NCBI RefSeq assembly: GCF_000721075.1
Contig: NZ_JOEQ01000006.1
Coordinates: 182,482-246,481, forward strand
Origin: Streptosporangium amethystogenes
Lineage (GTDB): Bacteria; Actinomycetota; Actinomycetes; Streptosporangiales; Streptosporangiaceae
DNA length: 64,000 bases
Reading direction: 5' to 3'
Part shown: positions 8,687 to 17,598 of the stretch, piece by piece
Layout: the number at the start of each line of letters is the position of its first letter
How positions within the stretch are numbered: position 1 is the first letter of the stretch
Made by a program: the position numbers and the translations under genes
The notes under the pieces: generated by a model
Seen by the model: the letters and a program-made list of their open reading frames with translations, nothing else
What the model was told of the DNA's origin: nothing
Databases searched by the model: none

Positions 8687-9558
8687 CCCGCGCCGGCGGG
8701 ACGGAGGCGAGGGCGGGTCGGTTCGAGGTCGGTGACGCCCCCCACGGCCGTACGGGTGGCGTCACCGACCGCCGCGCCCGAGACGGGCAGCCGCGCCCGG
8801 ACCTCGAACCCCCCTCCGGGCAGGATCCCGGCCGCCAGCGTCCCGCCGAACAGGGCGGCCCGCTCCCGCATGCCGAGCAGGCCGTGCCCCGCGGTCGCCG
8901 AGGGGTCGGCCTGGCCGTCGTCCCGTACCAGCACGTCGAGGAAGCCCGGCCGCCAGCGCAGCGTGACGCGGGCCGACCGGGCCCCGGCGTGCCGCAGGGT
9001 GTTGGCGAGCGCCTCCTGGACGATGCGGTACGCCACCAGTTCGAGAGTGAGCGCGACCTCGGCGGGCCTGCCGTCCTCGACCATGTCCACGCCCAGGCCC
9101 GCCGCACGGACCTCGGTGAACAGGTCCCGCAGGTCGGACAGCCTGGGCTGGGGCGTCCTGCCCGCCGAGGAGCCGTCGAGATCGAGTAGCGCCAGGGTGC
9201 GCTGGAGCTCGACCAGCGCCTGACGCCCGGACTCCTCCGCCACCCGCAAGGTCCGCCTGGCCCGGTCGGGGTCCTTGTCCATGATCATCCGCCCGGCGCC
9301 CACGCCGAGCGTCATCATGCTGATCCCGTGCGCGACCACGTCGTTCAGCTCACGGGCGATGCGTGCCCGCCTCTCGGCGAACTGGGCGCGGACCAGTTCC
9401 TCCTGCTGACCGACGAACCTGTCCTCTGCGGACTTGAGCCTCAGCAGCAGAAGCCTGCGATCCCGCATCAGGCTCACGACGGCCACGCACAGTCCGAGCG
9501 CCACGCACGCCAGCAGAACGGGGAACATCTGCTCGGTCAGGGGGTCAGCACGCCACAT
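8629..9558 (-). CDS. NarL-type sensor histidine kinase with Asn at the phosphoacceptor site
   Basis: 309 aa. An N-terminal membrane segment (about 11-30, FPVLLACVALGLCVAVVSL), a short linker helix, a HisKA_3-type dimerisation domain (about 62-130) and a HATPase_c domain (about 160-275). The ATP-binding boxes look intact (IVQEALANTLRHA, VRDDGQ, GHGLLGMRER). The expected phosphoacceptor motif RELHD reads ARELND, with Asn72 encoded by AAC (about 9343-9345); His77 of the same motif (VVAHG) remains. No response regulator of the NarL class is adjacent. It may be a pseudokinase or act through another residue. The C-terminal 35 residues are Pro/Arg-rich and overlap the Lrp-like gene tail to tail. Confidence 0.8.
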   Translation of the reverse strand: MWRADPLTEQMFPVLLACVALGLCVAVVSLMRDRRLLLLRLKSAEDRFVGQQEELVRAQFAERRARIARELNDVVAHGISMMTLGVGAGRMIMDKDPDRARRTLRVAEESGRQALVELQRTLALLDLDGSSAGRTPQPRLSDLRDLFTEVRAAGLGVDMVEDGRPAEVALTLELVAYRIVQEALANTLRHAGARSARVTLRWRPGFLDVLVRDDGQADPSATAGHGLLGMRERAALFGGTLAAGILPGGGFEVRARLPVSGAAVGDATRTAVGGVTDLEPTRPRLRPAGAGQSDSPRPIEKAASRSCRE

Positions 9559-9593
9559 GGTCGCAACCTAGAACGGCGCACCGAGGTGCCACA

Positions 9594-9632
9594 TCCGCTC
9601 CCGGGTGGATCTTCCATCCACCCGGGAGCGGA
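9594..9632. terminator. 16-bp perfect stem-loop between trpD and kinase gene
   Basis: Arms 9594-9609 and 9617-9632 are perfectly complementary around a 7-nt loop (TCTTCCA). It lies 3' of minus-strand trpD and about 36 bp before the kinase start, so it most likely terminates the trpD transcript or insulates the kinase promoter. Nothing else is recognisable in 9559-9799. Confidence 0.6.
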
Positions 9633-9799
9633 GACGTTCCGGCCGATAACGAAAAAGTCTCAGCCCGGTTACGGTCCAGCGACGGTTCGGGCGGCGCCGG
9701 GACGTTCCTCTCCCCACGGAGATTCGCCGACACCACCGGGAGGGTTCACGACGGGCCTGTGCCCCCACACCCGGCCCCACACCGCGGGGCGAGCACGGC

Positions 9800-10846
9800 T
9801 CAGGACGGCTTCGACGACCGACTGACCGCGATCCAGCGGTCGAGGGTCTCGCCGGCGGCACCGGAGTCGACGGCCCGCACGGCGCGCTCGTAGCCAGCGG
9901 CCATCGCGGCGTTCAGGTCGTCACCGGCGCCGTCGAGGGCGACCAGCGCGGCCGCGGCGTTCAGCAGCACCGCGTCACGGACCGGTCCGGTCTTGCCGCC
10001 GACCAGGTCGTGCACGGCCCTGGCGTTGAACACCACGTCCCCGCCGCGCAGCGCGTCGGGCGCCGCCCTGGAGATGTCGAGGACCGCCGGGTCGAAGACG
10101 GTCTGCTCGGCGCCGCCCTCACGCACCACCCAGACCGAGGAGGTGGTGGCGGTGGTGAGCTCGTCCAGCCCGTCGTCGCCCCGGAAGACCAGGGCGGAGA
10201 CCCCGCGCTCGGCGAAGACGCCCGCGACGACGGGGAGCATGCCCGCGTCGAAGATGCCGATCGCCTGGGCGGCGGGCCTGGCCGGGTTGGTCAGCGGGCC
10301 CAGGAAGTTGAAGACGGTGGGGATGCCGATCTCCTTGCGTGGCGGGCCCGCGAAGCGTAGCGCCGGGTGGTAGACCGGCGCGAAGCAGAAGGCGATACCG
10401 GCCTCCACCGCGACCCTGGCGGTGGCCGCCGGGGACAGGTCGAGCACGATCCCCAGGTGTTCCAGGACGTCGGCGGCGCCGCACGAGGACGAGGCGGCCC
10501 GGTTGCCGTGCTTGACGACCCTGGCTCCCGCCGCGGCGGCCACGATCGCGGCCATGGTGGAGACGTTGACCGTGTGCGCCCGGTCACCACCGGTGCCGAC
10601 GATGTCGACGACGGGCCCCTCGACCGACAGCGGGGTGGCCCGCTCCAGCATCGTGCGCGCCAGGCCGGTCACCTCCGCGACGGTCTCACCCTTCGCCCGC
10701 AGCGCCACCGCGAAGCCCGCGATCTGGGCGGAGGTGGCGGAGCCGGACATGATCTGGTTCATCGCCCAGGCGGTCTCGTCCGCCGTCAGGTGCTCGCCCG
10801 CGAGCAGGGCGGACAACAGCGCCGGCCAGGTGGTGCGCGCGTCCAT
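9800..10846 (-). CDS. trpD: Anthranilate phosphoribosyltransferase
   Basis: 348 aa, the usual length. It transfers phosphoribosyl from PRPP to anthranilate, the second step of tryptophan synthesis, in the cytoplasm. Motifs are [18 protein letters not shown] (PRPP/glycine-rich loop), [20 protein letters not shown], and the family pattern [16 protein letters not shown] with GPLTNPARP. The gene is separate from other trp genes and is followed upstream by a receiver-like gene 18 bp away, so the two form a pair divergent from ctaE. The same trpD-next-to-ctaE arrangement is known in mycobacteria. Confidence 0.96.
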   Translation of the reverse strand: MDARTTWPALLSALLAGEHLTADETAWAMNQIMSGSATSAQIAGFAVALRAKGETVAEVTGLARTMLERATPLSVEGPVVDIVGTGGDRAHTVNVSTMAAIVAAAAGARVVKHGNRAASSSCGAADVLEHLGIVLDLSPAATARVAVEAGIAFCFAPVYHPALRFAGPPRKEIGIPTVFNFLGPLTNPARPAAQAIGIFDAGMLPVVAGVFAERGVSALVFRGDDGLDELTTATTSSVWVVREGGAEQTVFDPAVLDISRAAPDALRGGDVVFNARAVHDLVGGKTGPVRDAVLLNAAAALVALDGAGDDLNAAMAAGYERAVRAVDSGAAGETLDRWIAVSRSSKPS

Positions 10847-10864
10847 GCAGTTCTCCAGGAGGTT

Positions 10865-11293
10865 TTACCGGGCGGTCAGACGGGTGGACAGGCGGCGGCG
10901 CATCAGGTCGGCGACGGTCTCCGCGAGGCCGACCGGGTCGATCGGCTGCGGCACGACGGCCTCGGCGCGCGACCACTCGGCCAGCCAGCGGTCGTCCCGG
11001 CGGGCGATCAGCAGGCAGATCGGCGGGCAGTCGTGGACCTCGTCCTTGGCCTGACGGGCCACCCCCATGCCGCCCGCGGGCCTGGCCTCGGCATCGAGCA
11101 CGGCGACGTCGATCTCACCGGAGTCGAAGTGCTGGACGACCTTGGCGTGGGTGGCGCACTCCACGATCTCCACGAGGGGCACGTCGGCGGCGGGGCGACG
11201 GCCGAGTGCCTGCCGCACCTTCTCGCGGGTGCTCGCGTCGTCGCTGTAGACGAGGACCCTCATCTTGTCGTCGGTGCTCACGGTCGCGCTCAC
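10865..11293 (-). CDS. Atypical response-regulator receiver-like protein
   Basis: 142 aa with the receiver fold: an acidic pair early ([10 protein letters not shown], Asp18-Asp19) and a candidate phospho-acceptor in [10 protein letters not shown] (Asp67). The conserved Thr/Ser is Ala in LLIARRDD and the conserved Lys is Gln in VVPQPIDP. Two of the switch residues are therefore missing and phosphorylation-dependent signalling is doubtful. There is no output domain. GTG at 11293 is chosen for GAGGG just upstream; ATG at 11263 is an alternative. It is co-directional with trpD with an 18-bp gap and divergent from the cytochrome genes. Confidence 0.7.
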   Translation of the reverse strand: MSATVSTDDKMRVLVYSDDASTREKVRQALGRRPAADVPLVEIVECATHAKVVQHFDSGEIDVAVLDAEARPAGGMGVARQAKDEVHDCPPICLLIARRDDRWLAEWSRAEAVVPQPIDPVGLAETVADLMRRRLSTRLTAR

Positions 11294-11459
11294 TATCCCT
11301 CGTCGATGTATGGTCACCTGGGATGCTACCGGTCAGCCGGCCTGGAGACCCAGGCCGGAGCCACAGCTGAGCAAATTGCCCTATACGTCCACTTTTCAGG
11401 GGCGTATGCACCCCCTTATCGGGGGGTCGTGCGGCGACCCGAGCAGGAGAGCCGCAATA

Positions 11460-12077
11460 ATGCTGCCCGTGGCGACAGCATCCGCAATTTCAACGACGAC
11501 GACAGCACACTCGTCCCGCAGACCCGATCTGGTCAGCGTCGGGACGATCGTCTGGCTGTCCTCCGAGCTCATGTTCTTCGCGGCGCTGTTCGCGATGTAC
11601 TTCACCATCCGGTCTGTGAGCCTCAGCCAGGGACTTCCCTGGCCGGAGGCCCACCTGAACGTCCCCTTCGCCCTGGGCAACACGATCATCCTGGTCCTGT
11701 CGAGTGTGACCTGCCAGCTGGGCGTGTGGGCGGCTGAGAAGGGCCAGGTCGCCAAGCTGCGTTTCTGGTACATCGTCAGCTTCCTGATGGGCTCCGTGTT
11801 CGTGGCCGGCCAGCTGTACGAGTACAACGCGCTGGTCCACGAGGGACACACCCTGTCGCACACCGCGTACGACTCGGTGTTCTACCTGACGACGGGCTTT
11901 CACGGCCTCCACGTGACCGGTGGACTGATCGCGTTCCTGTTCATGCTGGGACGCACGTACGCCGCGAAGCGCTTCACCCGTGAGCAGGCGACCAGCGCGA
12001 TCGTCGTGTCCTACTACTGGCACTTCGTCGACGTGGTCTGGATCGGCCTTTTCGTGACCATCTATGGAATTCAATAA
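11460..12077 (+). CDS. ctaE: Cytochrome c oxidase subunit III
   Basis: 205 aa integral membrane protein of the aa3 oxidase with five predicted helices, typical of actinobacterial CtaE. Family segments are [37 protein letters not shown] and the C-terminal [18 protein letters not shown]. The long frame extends upstream, but ATG at 11460, with GGAG about 10 nt before it, gives the family length. It is the first gene of ctaE-qcrCAB, and QcrC follows within 17 nt. In actinobacteria the bc1 and aa3 complexes form one supercomplex, which fits this arrangement. Confidence 0.93.
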   Translation: MLPVATASAISTTTTAHSSRRPDLVSVGTIVWLSSELMFFAALFAMYFTIRSVSLSQGLPWPEAHLNVPFALGNTIILVLSSVTCQLGVWAAEKGQVAKLRFWYIVSFLMGSVFVAGQLYEYNALVHEGHTLSHTAYDSVFYLTTGFHGLHVTGGLIAFLFMLGRTYAAKRFTREQATSAIVVSYYWHFVDVVWIGLFVTIYGIQ

Positions 12078-12093
12078 GGAATCGGGGATCTCT

Positions 12094-12909
12094 GTGAATA
12101 GGATCACCGCTGGGCGGCGGCATCCCCTCGCGAGATACGCCGTCCTGCTCCTGGCCCTGGCCCTGATCGGCGGGGTCTACACCGTTGCCCTGACGGTCTC
12201 CTCCAGCCGGCAGGCCGACGCCGCCATCGCGTCCGGCAGGGCCGACGACGTGGCCGAGGGCAAGAAGCTCTTCGAGCAGAGCTGCGCCAGCTGCCACGGG
12301 CGTAACGCCGAGGGCACCGCCTCGGGTCCGACCCTGATCGGCGTCGGCGCCGCCTCGGTGGACTTCCAGGTCAGCAGCGGCCGCATGCCCCTGGCCAACC
12401 CCGGCGCGCAGGCACCTCGCAAGCCCCCGGCGCCGTGGGTCAACGAGGACACCGTCCGGCAGCTCGGCGCCTACATCCAGTCCCTGGGTGGTGGTCCGGC
12501 CGTGCCGACCGCCGAGCAGGTCGACGCCGCCAAGGGCGACAAGTCCAAGGGCGGCGAGCTGTTCCGTGCGAACTGCATCCAGTGCCACAACTTCGTCGGC
12601 TCCGGCGGCGCCCTGACCCAGGGCAAGTACGCTCCGCCGCTCCACGAGGCCACCGAGAAGCAGATCTACGAGGCCATGATCACCGGCCCCCAGGCGATGC
12701 CGGTGTTCAACGACAGCATCATCACTCCCGAGCAGAAGCGGGACATGATCGCCTACATCGTGGGCGTGCGTGAGGAGCCCAACCCGGGCGGCGCCGGTCT
12801 GGGCCGCATCGGCCCGGTCACCGAGGGCCTGGTGGCCTGGGTCGTCGGACTCAGCCTCCTCTCCCTGGCCGCCATCTGGATCACCGCGAAGAGGCGACAG
12901 GCCAAATGA
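12094..12909 (+). CDS. qcrC: Cytochrome bc1 complex diheme cytochrome c subunit
   Basis: 271 aa. N-terminal anchor (about 15-35), two CXXCH heme c sites (CASCH about 64-68, CIQCH about 161-165) with distal Met candidates in SGRMPL and PQAMPVF, and a C-terminal anchor (about 243-265). The diheme QcrC replaces a soluble cytochrome c and passes electrons directly to the CuA centre of CtaC. GTG at 12094 with GGGG 6 nt upstream is preferred; an ATG at 12064 overlaps the end of ctaE and is the alternative. The stop overlaps the qcrA start. Confidence 0.95.
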   Translation: MNRITAGRRHPLARYAVLLLALALIGGVYTVALTVSSSRQADAAIASGRADDVAEGKKLFEQSCASCHGRNAEGTASGPTLIGVGAASVDFQVSSGRMPLANPGAQAPRKPPAPWVNEDTVRQLGAYIQSLGGGPAVPTAEQVDAAKGDKSKGGELFRANCIQCHNFVGSGGALTQGKYAPPLHEATEKQIYEAMITGPQAMPVFNDSIITPEQKRDMIAYIVGVREEPNPGGAGLGRIGPVTEGLVAWVVGLSLLSLAAIWITAKRRQAK

Positions 12910-14030
12910 CTGAGAACAATCACGGCATCGAACAGCCGGAGGAACGCGTGCCAAGGCGCGTCATCGGCACCCCCCCACCCGCGGCGAGCACCTCCCTGCT
13001 CGGCGCCGAGGAGCACCCGTCGACCGAGGTCGTCCAGGTTCCCGGCGTGACCCTGCAGGACGAGGCGACCGCGAAGAAGGGCGAGAAGTACGCCGCCCTC
13101 TGCTTCCTCGTCGCCTTCCTGGCCGGTATCGGCTTCGTGGTGTCGTACGTCGTCTTCCAGGTCGGCGACATCGAGAAGACGCAGGTCTCCAACCTCGCGC
13201 TGGGCGGCACGCTCACGCTGGCCCTGCTCGGGCTGGCCGCGGGCATGGTGACCTGGGTCCGCCTGGTCATGCCCAAGTACAACCTGGTCCAGGAGCGCCA
13301 CCCGATGGCCTCCGACACCGAGACCCGGTCCTACGTCGGTGAGACCTTCATGCAGGGCGCGGCCGAGAGCGGCATCACCAAGCGCCCGCTGCTGCGCCGC
13401 ACCCTGCTGGCCGCCGCCGCCCCGCTCGGCCTGGCCCCGCTGGTCCTGCTGCGCGACCTCGGCCCGAGCTACAAGGACTTCCCCGCCAAGCTGCGGCACA
13501 CCGTCTGGGGCGAGAAGACCAAGGACGGCAAGCACCGCAAGCTCCTCGTCGAGGGAAGCGGATCACCCATCCGGGCGGCCGACTTCAACTCCCCCGGCGG
13601 CATCCTCTCCGTGGTGCCCGAGGGATACGAGCACGACCTGAACGCACTGGCCAAGGCCACCCTGATCCTGATCAAGTTCCGCCCGGAGGAGCTCAAGCCC
13701 GGGACGAACCTGAACTGGACCCACGACGGGATCGTGGCCTACTCCAAGATCTGCACGCACGTCGGCTGCCCCGCGGCCCTGTACGAGCAGACCACGCACC
13801 ACATCCTGTGCCCGTGTCACCAGTCGACCTTCGACGCCGCCGACGGTGCCAAGGTCGTCTTCGGCCCTGCGGCCCGGCCGCTGCCCCAGCTGCCGATCGC
13901 CGTGGACGAAGAGGGATACCTCGTGGCGACGGCGGACTTCCCCGTCCCCGTCGGCCCCAGCTTCTGGGAGCGCGGCGACGCCGAGGCCGAGGTCCGTGAG
14001 GCCGAGGTCCAGAAGGGAGCCCAATCGTGA
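12906..14030 (+). CDS. qcrA: Rieske iron-sulfur subunit of cytochrome bc1
   Basis: 374 aa, the long actinobacterial form with three N-terminal membrane helices (about 60-85, 95-118, 160-180) and a C-terminal Rieske domain. The 2Fe-2S ligands are in CTHVGC (about 283-288) and CPCHQS (about 302-307). It carries electrons from quinol to cytochrome c. The start overlaps the end of qcrC by 4 bp (ATGA), and the gene's own end overlaps qcrB by 4 bp, so translation is coupled. Confidence 0.96.
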   Translation: MTENNHGIEQPEERVPRRVIGTPPPAASTSLLGAEEHPSTEVVQVPGVTLQDEATAKKGEKYAALCFLVAFLAGIGFVVSYVVFQVGDIEKTQVSNLALGGTLTLALLGLAAGMVTWVRLVMPKYNLVQERHPMASDTETRSYVGETFMQGAAESGITKRPLLRRTLLAAAAPLGLAPLVLLRDLGPSYKDFPAKLRHTVWGEKTKDGKHRKLLVEGSGSPIRAADFNSPGGILSVVPEGYEHDLNALAKATLILIKFRPEELKPGTNLNWTHDGIVAYSKICTHVGCPAALYEQTTHHILCPCHQSTFDAADGAKVVFGPAARPLPQLPIAVDEEGYLVATADFPVPVGPSFWERGDAEAEVREAEVQKGAQS

Positions 14031-15676
14031 GCACCCAGCCCGTTCCCAAGCCCGTCGCGGGTGCGAGCGGTTTCGTCGACGACCGCATCGGAGCGGGGAA
14101 CTTCCTGCGGCGGAACCTGCGGAAGATCTTCCCCGACCACTGGTCGTTCCTGCTCGGTGAGATCGCGCTCTACTCGTTCATCATCCTGCTGCTGACCGGC
14201 ACGTTCCTGACGTTCTTCTTCAAGCCCAGCATGGGCCACGTGGAGTACACCGGCTCCTACGGCCCGCTGCAGGGCGTCATGATGTCCGAGGCGTACGCGT
14301 CGTCGCTGGGGATCAGCTTCGACGTGCGCGGCGGCCTGCTGATGCGGCAGATGCACCACTGGGCCGCCCTGCTGTTCATCGGCGGCATGATGGTGCACGC
14401 GCTGCGGGTGTTCTTCACCGGTGCCTACCGCAAGCCGCGCGAGCTGAACTGGATCATCGGTGTCCTGCTGCTGACGCTGGCGCTGGCCGAGGGCCTGACC
14501 GGCTACTCCCTCCCCGACGACCTGCTGTCGGGCGCCGGTCTGCGGATCACCGAGGGTGTGGCGATCTCGCTGCCGCTGGTCGGCACCTGGATCACGTTCT
14601 TCCTCTTCGGCGGCGAGTATCCCGGCGAGGACGTCATCTCCCGGTTCTACTCGCTGCACATCCTGCTCATCCCGGGCATCCTGCTGGCGCTCATCTCGGC
14701 TCACATGATCCTGATGTGGGTCCAGAAGCACACGCAGATGCCGGGCAAGGGCCGCACGAACGAGAACGTGGTGGGCGCGCCGTTCTACCCGGCCTTCATG
14801 GTCAAGGCCGGCGCCTACTTCATGTTCACCTTCGGCGTCATCGCGCTGCTGGGCACCTTCGCCCAGATCAACCCGATCTGGCTGTTCGGTCCCTACACCC
14901 CGGCCGACATCTCGGCGGGCTCTCAGCCCGACTTCTACATGGGCTTCCTGGAGGGTTCGCTCCGGCTGATGCCCGCCTGGGAGATCAACGTCCTGGGCTT
15001 CACGCTGCCGATGAGCGTGCTGATCCCGGCGCTGGTGCCGATGGGCATCGTCATGACGGGCCTGGCGCTGTATCCGTTCATCGAGCAGTGGGTCACCGGA
15101 GACCGCCGCGAGCACCACATCGTGGACCGTCCCCGCAACAACCCGCACCGCACCTCGATCGGCATGGCCGCGATCACGTTCTACGGGGTCCTGTGGCTGC
15201 TCGGCGCCAACGACGAGATCTCCTCGGTCTTCCACGTGTCGCTGAACTGGACGACCTACGTCGGCCGGGTCCTGATCTTCGTCGGTCCGGCGATCGCCTA
15301 CTACGTCACCTACCGGATCTGCCTGGGCCTGCAGCGCGCCGACGCGGCCGTCATCGGCCACGGCGTGGAGTCCGGCGTGATCAAGCGACTGCCGCACGGC
15401 GAGTACATCGAGGTCCACGTTTCGCCCAACGAGGCCATCGAGGCCCACATGCGGGGCAAGGAGCCGATCCCGGTCGTCACCGGGGGCGGCGGCGGAGATG
15501 ACGACGGCATCCCGTCCAAGGCGATGCGCAGCCCGCTCGGCAAGCTCCGCACCAAGATGAGCGCGGCCTACGGCGGCGAGAAGATCCCGCTCGACGACGG
15601 TCACGGCCACGGTGAGGGTCACGAGGAGCACACGGCGGTCGGCCAGGGTGGAGACGAAAAGTCCCTGACCCACTGA
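14027..15676 (+). CDS. qcrB: Cytochrome b subunit of cytochrome bc1
   Basis: 549 aa integral membrane cytochrome b. The heme-ligand region MRQMHHWAALLFIGGMMVHA and the actinobacterial quinol-site region DFYMGFLEGSLR are present. A long hydrophilic C-terminal tail (about 430-549) ends in a His-rich segment (GHGHGEGHEEH). QcrB is the quinol-oxidising core and the target of telacebec-type inhibitors in mycobacteria. It is the last gene of ctaE-qcrCAB and is followed by a strong terminator. Confidence 0.96.
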   Translation: MSTQPVPKPVAGASGFVDDRIGAGNFLRRNLRKIFPDHWSFLLGEIALYSFIILLLTGTFLTFFFKPSMGHVEYTGSYGPLQGVMMSEAYASSLGISFDVRGGLLMRQMHHWAALLFIGGMMVHALRVFFTGAYRKPRELNWIIGVLLLTLALAEGLTGYSLPDDLLSGAGLRITEGVAISLPLVGTWITFFLFGGEYPGEDVISRFYSLHILLIPGILLALISAHMILMWVQKHTQMPGKGRTNENVVGAPFYPAFMVKAGAYFMFTFGVIALLGTFAQINPIWLFGPYTPADISAGSQPDFYMGFLEGSLRLMPAWEINVLGFTLPMSVLIPALVPMGIVMTGLALYPFIEQWVTGDRREHHIVDRPRNNPHRTSIGMAAITFYGVLWLLGANDEISSVFHVSLNWTTYVGRVLIFVGPAIAYYVTYRICLGLQRADAAVIGHGVESGVIKRLPHGEYIEVHVSPNEAIEAHMRGKEPIPVVTGGGGGDDDGIPSKAMRSPLGKLRTKMSAAYGGEKIPLDDGHGHGEGHEEHTAVGQGGDEKSLTH

Positions 15677-15700
15677 CCCCTCGGGGTTGACGCCACACGA

Positions 15701-15732
15701 GAGGCCCGGACACCGCACGGTGTCCGGGCCTC
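15701..15732 (+). terminator. Terminator after qcrB
   Basis: A perfect 14-bp stem (GAGGCCCGGACACC with its complement, loop GCAC) starts 24 nt after the qcrB stop and is followed by CGACGCTTTC. It probably ends the ctaE-qcrCAB transcript and may act in both directions against the convergent transpeptidase gene. Confidence 0.8.
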
Positions 15733-15817
15733 GACGCTTTCCCCCGCCGGAGGGCCGCCGAGCCCCGGGGGGAGCCCCTCAGGGGCCGCCGCGGACACCT
15801 TCGAGCGGGGCGCGGCT

Positions 15818-17047
15818 TCAGACGTCGTCGGTGGTGAAGTGCTTGAGGCTGCTCCACTTGAGCCATTCCCGCCAGCTCTCCTGCCAGTGACCCCAGCCGT
15901 TGGTGGGCTCCAGGACGCGGGGCGAGCCGGTGATGATGATCGGGTCCCCGATCAGGGTGTTGTCGAGGAACCACTTGGCGTTGCTCGGACTGACGTTGAC
16001 GCAGCCGTGGCTGACATTGGAGTAGCCCTGGGAGCCGACCGACCACGGGGCGCTGTGGATGTACTCGCCGCTGTTGGAGATGCGGACCGTGTCGTAGACG
16101 GTCAGCTGGTAGTAGCCGGGCGAGCCGGGCCCGATGCCCGGAGAGGTCATCACCGTGACGTTCTCCCTGGACATGGCCAGGTGCACGCCGCTGGTCGTGT
16201 GGTACTTCCAGTCGCCGCCCTGGCCCGCGCTCATCGGGATCTCCCTGACCACCCTGCCGTTGCGCCGCACCGTGAGGTGGTGGGAGAGAATGCTGCCCCG
16301 GGTGATCTGCGCGCGGCCGACCTTGAAGTTGACCGTCCGGTTCGCCGCGCCGTACAGGCCGGCGCCGCCGCGCACCCCGGCCAGCCGGGCCTCGACCCTG
16401 ACCTTGGTGCCCGAGGGCCAGAAGTTCTTCGGGCGGAAGTGCACGTTGCGGTCGTCGAACCAGTGCCACGCCCCCACGACCGGCCTGGAGGTACGGACGA
16501 ACAGGTTGCGCTCGACGGAGACGCGGTCGGTGACGGGGTGGTCAAAGGTGATCATCACCGGCATGCCGACGCCGACGGTGAGACCGGTCATGTCCCGGTC
16601 CGGCATGAAGCTCTCGATCGCGAAGGTCTCGCGGCCCTTCACCGTGGAGAAGGACGAGGTCGTCTCGGTGACGGCGCCCGCCGGATTGACCGCCGTCACC
16701 GAGACCTCGTAGGAGGCTCCTGGAGCCGCCGTACCGCGACTGCGCCACTGTGTACCGTCGGCGCTGAGAACGCCCGGCAGAGAGCCTTTGGCGCCCTTCA
16801 CGGCCCTGACGGTGACCGACTTCAGGGTGCCGCCCTGCGCCGCGACCAGGACGGGGGTGTCCGTGGGCACTCCCCTGGCTCCCTTGAGCGGTGCCACGGT
16901 GATCACGGCGGCGGCGGACTCCGCCTGCTGGGACGCCTGTGGCGTCTGCTCCTGGCGTACGGCGGTGCTTGTCGAGCAGGAGGTCGTCACCAGCACGAGG
17001 GCCAGCAGTCCCGCTCCCTGGCTCGAACCACGGATCGCGTGCCCCAC
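15818..17047 (-). CDS. L,D-transpeptidase with Ig-like domains (YkuD)
   Basis: 409 aa envelope enzyme making 3-3 peptidoglycan cross-links. The N-terminal signal has a lipobox-like end (VLVTTSC; Thr at -3 is atypical). Two Ig-like beta domains (about 45-150 and 150-270) follow, then the YkuD catalytic domain with IHSAPWSVGSQGYSNVSHGC and the catalytic Cys in SHGCVNVSPSNA. A C-terminal Trp-rich tail (EWLKWSSLK) ends the protein. This is the LdtMt2-like layout. GTG at 17047 has GGGGAG about 7 nt upstream. It is separated from ctaF by a terminator and stands alone. Confidence 0.92.
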   Translation of the reverse strand: MGHAIRGSSQGAGLLALVLVTTSCSTSTAVRQEQTPQASQQAESAAAVITVAPLKGARGVPTDTPVLVAAQGGTLKSVTVRAVKGAKGSLPGVLSADGTQWRSRGTAAPGASYEVSVTAVNPAGAVTETTSSFSTVKGRETFAIESFMPDRDMTGLTVGVGMPVMITFDHPVTDRVSVERNLFVRTSRPVVGAWHWFDDRNVHFRPKNFWPSGTKVRVEARLAGVRGGAGLYGAANRTVNFKVGRAQITRGSILSHHLTVRRNGRVVREIPMSAGQGGDWKYHTTSGVHLAMSRENVTVMTSPGIGPGSPGYYQLTVYDTVRISNSGEYIHSAPWSVGSQGYSNVSHGCVNVSPSNAKWFLDNTLIGDPIIITGSPRVLEPTNGWGHWQESWREWLKWSSLKHFTTDDV

Positions 17048-17146
17048 ATGAACTCCCCTGTCCCGGACTGAACCACTGATTCAGTTATTACCCGGAGTAA
17101 GCGGTCCACCACATAAGACATCCACCCTGAGCCCCAAATAAACGCC

Positions 17147-17188
17147 AAAAAGCGGGCCACGGAAGCTTTTCCGTGACCCGCTTTTCGC
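17147..17188 (-). terminator. Terminator after ctaF
   Basis: A near-perfect hairpin (AAAGCGGG.CACGGAA arms around GCTT) with A/T runs on both sides, so it can act as a rho-independent terminator in either orientation. It ends the minus-strand ctaC-ctaD-ctaF transcript. Confidence 0.8.
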
Positions 17189-17202
17189 GGTGGGACGCGG
17201 GG

Positions 17203-17598
17203 TCAGTGCGAGAAGTTGCCCCGGTAGTACTCGAAAACGAAACCGATCATGCTCATGATGATCGCGAAAACACCGATCAGGAACAGCCACCAGCCGATGA
17301 CCAGGCCGACCGCGGCGAGCGCGACGGCCAGGCAGACGAAGAGCGGCCACCAGCTGTGCGGGCTGAAGAAACCGAGCTCCCCGGCGCCGTCACTGATCTC
17401 GCCCTGCTTGTCGTCCTCCGGCTGCTCGCCGATGCGGCGGGCCGTGTACATCAGGTAGTAGCCGATCATGAACGCGAAGCCCACCGAGATGGCCATCGCC
17501 GTCGTGCCGACCGGCTCCTTCGACCAGTACCAGTAGACGACGTCCACCGCGGCGAAGAAGACGCCGCAGAGGATGAACAACCAGCCCTGGACCTTCAT
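17203..17598 (-). CDS. ctaF: Cytochrome c oxidase subunit IV (actinobacterial)
   Basis: 131 aa with four predicted membrane helices (for example [57 protein letters not shown]). The middle has a hydrophilic loop with [26 protein letters not shown]. This matches the small actinobacterial aa3 subunit CtaF. Its ATG overlaps the end of ctaD by 4 bp, showing translational coupling. Confidence 0.93.
   Translation of the reverse strand: MKVQGWLFILCGVFFAAVDVVYWYWSKEPVGTTAMAISVGFAFMIGYYLMYTARRIGEQPEDDKQGEISDGAGELGFFSPHSWWPLFVCLAVALAAVGLVIGWWLFLIGVFAIIMSMIGFVFEYYRGNFSH

Noticed and set aside
13817..15718. 633-aa minus-strand open frame opposite qcrA/qcrB
   Set aside because: It is the antisense shadow of strongly conserved respiratory genes; low-complexity Asp/His/Arg/Gln text and no motif.
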